Source of the DNA: Saccharopolyspora endophytica
GTDB taxonomy: Bacteria > Actinomycetota > Actinomycetes > Mycobacteriales > Pseudonocardiaceae
Assembly (NCBI RefSeq): GCF_018070075.1
Contig: NZ_JAGPXE010000002.1
Location: forward strand, 558,001 to 622,000
Length of the DNA stretch: 64,000 bases
Direction: 5' to 3'
Below, one piece after another: positions 58,727 to 64,000 of the stretch (its first letter is position 1; each line of letters begins with the position of its first letter). The notes beneath the pieces were generated by a model that was given only the letters and a program-made list of their open reading frames with translations, searched no databases and was not told where the DNA came from. Position numbers and translations under genes: made by a program.

Positions 58727-59928
58727 TGGACCCGCACGTGAGCACGACCCCCTTCTACGGCGCGCGTTTCCACCGCGACCCGGGCGTGGTGTACCGGCAG
58801 CTGCGGCGCGACCACGGCCCGGTGGCGCCCGTGCAGCTGGAGGGCGGCGTCCCGGCCTGGTGCGTGCTCGGCTACCGCGAACTGCACTACGTGGTGGGCA
58901 ATCCCGAGCTGTTCGGCCGTGACCCGCGGCGCTGGAACCGCTGGCACATCGTCCCGGAGAACTGGTCGCTGCGCGCCTACGTCGAACCCCGGCCGTCGGC
59001 GCTGCTGGCCGACGTCGAGGAGCACCGCACCCGCGGCGCCGTCGTGCGCGACGCACTGGACACAGTGGACTCGTTCGAGCTCTCCGCTGCGGTGGAGCGG
59101 ATCTGCGACACGCTGATCGACCGGTTCGCCGGTCGCGGCTTCGCCGACCTCGTCGTGGAGTACACCCACCAGATCCCGCTGCTGGCGATGGCCAAGATCT
59201 ACGGGCTCGCCGACGACGAGGCACCGATGCTCACCCACGACGTCGCGCTGTCCGGGCAGGAGGGCGAGGAAGCGGTGCGCGCGCACGAGCGCACGGTCGC
59301 CCGCATGCTGCGGCTGGTCCGCGAGCGCCGCGCGAGGCCGACCGGCGACCTGGTGTCGCACCTGGTGAAGCACCCGATCGGCCTCACCGAGGACGAGATC
59401 GCCGCGGACCTGTTCATCACCCTCGGCAAGGCGCACCTGACCACATCGGACTGGATGGGCAACGCGCTGCGCCTGATGCTCACCGAACCCCGCTTCGCGG
59501 TCGACCTCGCGGGCGGGCGCAGCAGCGTCGGGCACGCGCTCAACGAGGTCCTGTGGGAGGACACCCCGATCCAGAACCACGTGGGCCGCTGGGCGACCCA
59601 GGACATCCAGCTCGGCGGGAAACCCATCCGGGAGGGAGATCTGCTAGTCCTGGGCCTGGCGGCGGCCAACGCCGATCCGCAGGTCCGGCCGCACGGGCAC
59701 GAGGGCGCCACCGGCAACCACGCGCACCTGTCGTTCAGCCACGGCGAGTACGGCTGCCCCTACCCGGCCCAGGAGATCGCCCGGACCATCACCACCACGG
59801 GCATCGAGGTCCTCCTCGACCGCCTCCCGGACACGAACCTGGGCGTCCACCCGGAAGACCTCACCTGGCGCCCCTCAGTCCTGATGCGAGGCCTCACCTC
59901 CCTCCCCGTGACCTTCTCACCGCACTAG
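58726..59928 (+). CDS. Conservon-linked cytochrome P450 without ExxR (CYP157-like)
   Basis: 400 residues. Heme ligand Cys344 in FSHGEYGCPYPAQEIA, with CPY in place of CxG. The I-helix lacks the AGxDT motif (it reads GKAHLTTSDW), and the K-helix ExxR is EVLW (Glu274-Trp277): the Arg is lost. Loss of ExxR is the recorded peculiarity of CYP157, a family found in Streptomyces conservons. The start shares one base with the GTPase stop (TGATG; GTG 58723 is an alternative). It may be a heme sensor or a specialised oxidase of the module. Confidence 0.9.
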   Translation: MDPHVSTTPFYGARFHRDPGVVYRQLRRDHGPVAPVQLEGGVPAWCVLGYRELHYVVGNPELFGRDPRRWNRWHIVPENWSLRAYVEPRPSALLADVEEHRTRGAVVRDALDTVDSFELSAAVERICDTLIDRFAGRGFADLVVEYTHQIPLLAMAKIYGLADDEAPMLTHDVALSGQEGEEAVRAHERTVARMLRLVRERRARPTGDLVSHLVKHPIGLTEDEIAADLFITLGKAHLTTSDWMGNALRLMLTEPRFAVDLAGGRSSVGHALNEVLWEDTPIQNHVGRWATQDIQLGGKPIREGDLLVLGLAAANADPQVRPHGHEGATGNHAHLSFSHGEYGCPYPAQEIARTITTTGIEVLLDRLPDTNLGVHPEDLTWRPSVLMRGLTSLPVTFSPH

Positions 59929-59939
59929 GGCTTTTCACC

Positions 59940-59956
59940 ATGCGGCGGAGCCGCAT
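59940..59956. terminator. Small hairpin between the P450 and response-regulator genes
   Basis: Perfect 7-bp stem ATGCGGC-GGA-GCCGCAT, flanked by direct repeats of CTTTTCACCA (about 59932 and 59971). It sits in the convergent gap. It may be a terminator or a dispersed-repeat remnant. Confidence 0.4.
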
Positions 59957-60039
59957 TCTCCTTTTCACCACTCCGGCAGCTGGCACCGCTCAGGTTCCGC
60001 TACCCGCACCGCCAAGCAATGTGGTCATCCACCATTCTT

Positions 60040-60723
60040 CTAAAGCCAGCGGTAGCGGCGTTCCGGGCGGCCTGTCCCCCCGTAGCGGAGGCGGACTTCG
60101 GCGCGGCCGGACTCGACGAAGTGCTCGAGGTACTTGCGGGCGCTGACCCGGGAGATCTCGGTGGCGTCGGCGCACTCGGTGGCGGAGAGGTCGCCGCCGG
60201 CGGCGGAGCGCTCGCGGAGGATGTTCTCGACCACGCGCGAGGTTTCGGAGGAGAGCCCCTTCGGCGGCGTGGCGCTCCGGGTGCGGGTGCCGAAGAGGCG
60301 GTCGACGTCCTGCTGGGCGGTGGGCGCGTCGCCGGGGAGGTCGGCGAGGGTGCGGTGCAGCGAGCGGAAGCTCTCCAGGCGTTCCCGCAGGGCCTCGTAG
60401 CTGAACGGTTTGATCAGGTAGTGCAGCGCGCCGCCGTGGATCGCGCCCCGGACGGTGTCCAGGTCGCGCGCAGCGGTGATCACGATGACGTCCGGGTCGG
60501 CGGACGGACGCCCGCGCAGCTGGCGCAGCACCGACATGCCGTCGATGTCGGGCAGGTAGATGTCCAGCAGCACCAGGTCCGGGCGCAGCTCGTCGGCGGC
60601 GACGACCGCGTCGGCCCCGGTGTGCGCGACGCCGACGACCTCGAAGCCCTCCACCCGCGAGACGTACCCGCTGTGGACCTTGGCGACCATGAAGTCGTCG
60701 TCGACCACCAGAACTCTGATCAT
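60040..60723 (-). CDS. CitB/DcuR-type response regulator
   Basis: 227 residues. Receiver domain with VLVVDDDFMV, phospho-acceptor Asp in LVLLDIYLPD, Thr in IVITAARD, Lys in HYLIKPFSYEALRE; then a C-terminal helix-turn-helix domain. Controls genes for C4-dicarboxylate or citrate uptake in relatives. ATG 60723 overlaps the kinase stop (ATGA), with GGGAGGG just upstream. The transport genes it may regulate lie divergently at 62.6 kb. Confidence 0.92.
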   Translation of the reverse strand: MIRVLVVDDDFMVAKVHSGYVSRVEGFEVVGVAHTGADAVVAADELRPDLVLLDIYLPDIDGMSVLRQLRGRPSADPDVIVITAARDLDTVRGAIHGGALHYLIKPFSYEALRERLESFRSLHRTLADLPGDAPTAQQDVDRLFGTRTRSATPPKGLSSETSRVVENILRERSAAGGDLSATECADATEISRVSARKYLEHFVESGRAEVRLRYGGTGRPERRYRWL

Positions 60724-62282
60724 GCTCCCTCCCACGGCAGCCGCGCGGTGAACACCGCGCCGTCGGCGTTGTGCACCTCCACCGATCCGCCGCGCCTGCG
60801 GCAGATCTGCCTGGTCAGCGCCAGGCCCAGCCCGCGCTCACCACCGCGTGCGGCCTTGGTGGTGAAGCCGTGCCGGAACACCTCCTCGACGATCTCCGGA
60901 GCCACGCCCGGACCGGAATCGCGCACCACGACGGTGATCTCGTCGCTCTGCCGCAGCTCCACCTCGATCCACGCGTCGCGCGTGGACTCCAGCGCGTCGA
61001 GGGCGTTGTCGATGAAGTTGCCGAGCACGGTCACCACGTCGGCGGACAGCTCCTCGTCGATCTCGCCGAGGAACCCGCCCTCGTTGAGCCGCAGCCCCAC
61101 GCCGCGCTCGGCGGCCAGGCTCGACTTGGCGATCAGCAGCGCGGCGGTGGCCGGATCCTGCACGCGGGCGGTGACCTCGGCGTGCCACTGCTCGCTGTGG
61201 TGGCTGATGCGCTGCACGTAGCGCTGCAGCTCGTCGTACTCTCCGAGCTCCACCAGCCCGGAGATGGTGTGCAGGCGGTTGGAGAACTCGTGGGCCTGGG
61301 CGCGCAGCGTGTCGGTGGTGTCGCGGTGGACGGCGAGCTCGCGCTGCAGGTCGACCAGTTCGGTGCGGTCGCGCATGGTCACCACCGCGCCGACGGTGGA
61401 GATCGGCATCCGGTTGAGCACCACGACCCGGCCCTTGCGCAGCACGATCTGGTCCACGCCGTCGGACCGCCCGGTGAGCACGTCGCGGGCGCGGTCGCCG
61501 AGCGCGAGGGAGTCGATGTCGTGGCCGAGGCAGTCCTGCGGCAGCGACAGCAGGCGCAGCGCCTGGTCGTTGACCAGCGTGATCCGGTTCTGCTCGTCGA
61601 CGCCGACCACGCCTTCGCGGATCCCGTGCAGCAGCGCTTCGCGGTGCTCGACGAGCCGGGTGATCTCCTGCGGCTCCAGCCCCAACGTCTGGCGCTTGAC
61701 CCGCCGGGCCAGCAGCACCGACCCTGCGATGCCCAGGAACGCGGCGAAGGCCAGCAGGGCGAGGGGGTTCTCCGGGGCTTCGCGCAGCCCCTGCAGCAGA
61801 TCGGGGGTGTTGCGGCCGGCGGCGACGACGCCGACGAGCCGCGCGTCGTTGGAGATGACCGGAACGTGCGCCACGAGCGTGTCGGTGCCGTCCGCGGAGA
61901 CCTCGCCGACCCACGCCGAACCGCGCAGCACGCTCGACTCGCCCAGCGGCAGCGGCTGCCCGCGCTGCCCCGGATCGGGCGAGGTCAGCACCTTGCCGCG
62001 GGCGTCGGCGATGATCACCTGGTCGGCCCCGGACAGGCTGCGCGCGCTCTCGGCGAGGATCGGGAGCGCGTCCCTCCGGTAGGGGTCGGCCAGGCTCGCC
62101 CGGACGGTCTCGGTGGCCGCCAGGTCCTCGGCGACCGAGAGCATCTTGCGCCCCTCGCTGGCCCGGAACGCGACGTCGCTCTGGGCGACGGAGTACACGG
62201 CGACGGTGCCGAGCAGCACGAGGATGATCAGCAACTGCCAGCTCAGCAGCTGCCGGGACAAGCTCCCCTGCACACGCAACAC
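60720..62282 (-). CDS. CitA/DcuS-type sensor histidine kinase
   Basis: About 520 residues: membrane segment (9-30), periplasmic sensor (about 31-170, sCACHE/PDC-like with VIIADARGKVLTSPD), second membrane segment (about 178-196), cytoplasmic PAS (NRITLVNDQALRLL), HisKA_7-type helix with His in AQAHEFSNRLHTISGLVELG, and HATPase (NFIDNALDAL, DSGPGV, GERGLGLAL). Senses an extracellular carboxylate and phosphorylates the adjacent regulator. GTG 62282, five bases after GGAGGT. Divergent from the TctC-like gene. Confidence 0.92.
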   Translation of the reverse strand: MLRVQGSLSRQLLSWQLLIILVLLGTVAVYSVAQSDVAFRASEGRKMLSVAEDLAATETVRASLADPYRRDALPILAESARSLSGADQVIIADARGKVLTSPDPGQRGQPLPLGESSVLRGSAWVGEVSADGTDTLVAHVPVISNDARLVGVVAAGRNTPDLLQGLREAPENPLALLAFAAFLGIAGSVLLARRVKRQTLGLEPQEITRLVEHREALLHGIREGVVGVDEQNRITLVNDQALRLLSLPQDCLGHDIDSLALGDRARDVLTGRSDGVDQIVLRKGRVVVLNRMPISTVGAVVTMRDRTELVDLQRELAVHRDTTDTLRAQAHEFSNRLHTISGLVELGEYDELQRYVQRISHHSEQWHAEVTARVQDPATAALLIAKSSLAAERGVGLRLNEGGFLGEIDEELSADVVTVLGNFIDNALDALESTRDAWIEVELRQSDEITVVVRDSGPGVAPEIVEEVFRHGFTTKAARGGERGLGLALTRQICRRRGGSVEVHNADGAVFTARLPWEGA

Positions 62283-62567
62283 CGCGCACCTCCTCGCCGG
62301 GAACGTTAACCGCTCGCAACCCCACCCCCGCACAGAACCTGCCCGAAACGCCCGTTCCTCCGGGCGCGGTGGGGAAGTGGATCAAGGTTCGGGAGGGCCG
62401 GGCTGGTGGCGGGGGGATTTCAGCGCGTTCTGCTCGATGTTCGTGTTCTTCACCCGGCCGGGTTACAGAAGTTCCGGAAGTGTCGTTACGTGCCTAAGCG
62501 AGACACGGCGACGTGCGGGCGTGCAGCATGAGCCAGCTCACGTTCCGACCACAATGGAGAGGCGGGA
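62283..62567. other. Divergent region between the CitA-like kinase and the tricarboxylate transporter
   Basis: 285 bp with no gene. Presumed to hold both promoters and binding sites for the CitB-like regulator, but I recognise no clear direct-repeat box. Confidence 0.4.
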
Positions 62568-63560
62568 TTGCCCGTGCGGCTACGCAGCGCGCTGGCTGCC
62601 ATCGCAGCCGTGCTGCTGGTGCTCCTGGTGCCGCCACTGATCAGCACCAGCGGTGACAGCAGCGCCGAAGCACAGATCCGGGGCCTGCGAGTGCTGGTGC
62701 CCAACTCGCCCGGCGGCGGGTACGACATCACAGCCCGGACCGCGGTCAAGGCGATGGAAGACGCCGGCCTGCAGAGCAACACCGAGGTGTTCAACCTCCC
62801 CGGCGCCGGCGGCACCGTCGGCCTCGGACGCGTCGTCAACGAGCGCGGCAACGGCAAGCTCGCCATGTCGATGGGGTTGGGCGTGGTCGGCAGCGTCTAC
62901 ACCAACCACTCACCGGTGTCGTTGCAGGACACCACCCCGATCGCCAAGCTCGTCGAGGAATCCGACGTGATCGTGGTCGGCAAGGACTCGAAGTACCAGA
63001 ACCTCGACCAGCTCATCGACGACTGGAAGGCCCGCCCCGGCGAGGTCCCGGTCGGCGGCGGTTCGTCCCCGGGCGGGCCGGACCACCTGGCGCCGATGCT
63101 CATGGCCAAGGCCATCGGCCTGGCCCCCAAGCAGGTCAACTACGTGCCCTTCGACGGCGGTGGCGAGCTGCTCGCCTCGGTGCTCGGCGGCAAGGTGGCC
63201 TTCGGCGTCTCCGGCATCGGCGAGTACCGCGACCAGATCGAAGCCGGTGAACTGCGCGTGCTGGCGGTGACCGGTCCGGAGCGCCTGCCCGGCGTCGACG
63301 CGCCGACGCTGCTGGAGTCCGGTGTGGACGTCAACTTCACCAACTGGCGCGGCGTCGTCGCCCCTCCGGGGATGAACGAGCGCGACCGCGCCAAGCTCGT
63401 GTCCCTGTTCGAGCGCCTCAACGCGACCCCCGAGTGGAAGGAAGCGTTGCAGCGCAACGGCTGGACCGAGGCGTACCAGCCGGGGCCGCAGTTCGGTGAG
63501 TTCCTGGCGCAGGAGAACGACCGGGTGGCCACGGTGCTCAAGGAGTTGGGGCTGGCATGA
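62568..63560 (+). CDS. TctC-like solute-binding protein of a tripartite tricarboxylate transporter
   Basis: 330 residues: signal/lipid-anchor region with hydrophobic stretch (about 8-25), then the TctC fold: RVLVPNSPGGGYDITAR at the start of the mature protein, GAGGTVGLGRVV, YVPFDGGGELLASVLGG. Binds citrate or another carboxylate and hands it to TctAB. The TTG start is supported by GGAGAGG five bases upstream. The gene overlaps tctB-like (ATGA). A CitAB-type two-component system is divergent and probably controls it. Confidence 0.88.
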   Translation: MPVRLRSALAAIAAVLLVLLVPPLISTSGDSSAEAQIRGLRVLVPNSPGGGYDITARTAVKAMEDAGLQSNTEVFNLPGAGGTVGLGRVVNERGNGKLAMSMGLGVVGSVYTNHSPVSLQDTTPIAKLVEESDVIVVGKDSKYQNLDQLIDDWKARPGEVPVGGGSSPGGPDHLAPMLMAKAIGLAPKQVNYVPFDGGGELLASVLGGKVAFGVSGIGEYRDQIEAGELRVLAVTGPERLPGVDAPTLLESGVDVNFTNWRGVVAPPGMNERDRAKLVSLFERLNATPEWKEALQRNGWTEAYQPGPQFGEFLAQENDRVATVLKELGLA

Positions 63561-64000
63561 CCGAAACCGCGACCAAGACCCCCGAAACCGAAGGCACCAA
63601 GCGGAACTGGCTGCGCGAGCACTCCGAGCTGGGCATCTGCGTGCTGCTGGCGCTGCTGGGCGTGCTGGTGCTCTCCGACGCCGCGTCGATCTCGACCGAC
63701 TTCACCCAGCGCGGACCCGTCGGGCCCAAGACCGTGCCGTTCCTCATCGGCGGCCTGCTGCTGCTCGTCTCGGTGCTGCTGGCCCGCGACGTGCTGCGCG
63801 GCGGGCACGGCGAGTCCGAAACCGGTGAGGACGTGGACCTCTCGGCGCCCAGCGACTGGCGGACCGTCCTGCTGCTGTCGGCGTCGTTCCTGGCCAACGC
63901 GGTGCTGATCAACGTCATCGGCTTCCCGCTGTCCGGGATGATCCTGTTCTGGGGCTGCGCGTACGCGCTGGGCAGCCGCAACGCGGTGCGGGATCCGCTG
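63557..64000 (+). CDS. TctB-like small membrane subunit (3' end outside the window)
   Basis: 148 codons are visible. A polar N-terminus is followed by membrane segments (LGICVLLALLGVLVLSD; VPFLIGGLLLLVSVLLARD; VLLLSASFLANAVLINVIGFPLSGMILFWGC), the arrangement of TctB. ATG start overlaps the TctC-like stop (ATGA). TctA, the large permease, should follow just beyond the window. Confidence 0.88.
   Translation, partial: MTETATKTPETEGTKRNWLREHSELGICVLLALLGVLVLSDAASISTDFTQRGPVGPKTVPFLIGGLLLLVSVLLARDVLRGGHGESETGEDVDLSAPSDWRTVLLLSASFLANAVLINVIGFPLSGMILFWGCAYALGSRNAVRDPL

Overview
The window is about 64 kb of GC-rich (roughly 70 %) actinobacterial chromosome. Many genes start with GTG or TTG, and ATGA/GTGA stop-start overlaps are common. 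The actinobacterial rpsA and uvrB, a CoaE fused to a GrpB-like domain, and two 'conservon' operons (histidine kinase, roadblock, DUF742, GTPase) point to a filamentous actinomycete. My best guess, by inference only, is Pseudonocardiaceae and perhaps Saccharopolyspora. I see no rRNA, tRNA, transposase, prophage or CRISPR array. Most of the window looks like stable chromosome, so the interest lies in gene architecture, regulatory RNA and intergenic repeats.

Layout. 0-3.4 kb: a degenerate ABC ATPase with a YhgE/Pip membrane protein, a GNAT acetyltransferase and a methyltransferase. 3.4-10.4 kb: housekeeping genes rpsA, coaE-GrpB and uvrB, with two diverged DUF402 genes between them. 11.1-16.4 kb: a long acyl-CoA dehydrogenase converging on conservon 1, which has a GAF protein at its 3' end. 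16.8-22.7 kb: a tightly coupled five-gene acyl-CoA operon (CoA-transferase, enoyl-CoA hydratase, acetoacetate decarboxylase-like protein, 3-hydroxyacyl-CoA dehydrogenase, acyl-CoA dehydrogenase) behind a LysR gene. 23.0-26.7 kb: an ABC-2 permease and a serine hydrolase/ABC-ATPase fusion. 27.0-28.2 kb: a TerC-family gene behind a manganese (yybP-ykoY) riboswitch whose 3' strand can mask the ribosome-binding site. 28.3-29.6 kb: a RES/MbcA-like toxin-antitoxin pair.

29.8-42.0 kb is a fatty or branched acyl-CoA catabolic island. It holds an acyl-CoA synthetase, two SDRs and TetR in one operon, then an AbgT transporter, then a minus-strand set with a MaoC hydratase, a probable heteromeric pair of acyl-CoA dehydrogenases and an SDR. 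Last comes a HAD, APH-kinase and acyl-CoA dehydrogenase operon in the same order as the domains of human ACAD10. The synthetase and HAD operons carry nearly identical operator-like palindromes, so one regulator, probably the TetR protein, may control both.

42-50.9 kb: a secreted protein overlapped antisense by a BenE-type permease, a divergent XRE-cupin regulator, then a GMC oxidoreductase, APC permease and aldehyde dehydrogenase facing a TetR gene across a 526-bp region with a perfect ATGTACA palindrome. 51-55.6 kb: a DivIVA-like coiled-coil protein, a secreted S37 peptidase, a membrane acyltransferase and a DUF574 methyltransferase. 56-60 kb: conservon 2, ending in a P450 that lacks the ExxR motif. 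60-64 kb: a CitA/CitB-type two-component system divergent from the start of a tripartite tricarboxylate transporter operon.

The least explained structures are three intergenic arrays of small palindromes with an exact 24-bp period (6.6, 22.8 and 38.9 kb) and a fourth, differently spaced palindrome cluster at 44.8 kb. All lie at gene 3' ends. The three 24-bp arrays are each preceded, on the minus-strand transcript, by a C-rich, G-poor tract directly after a stop codon.
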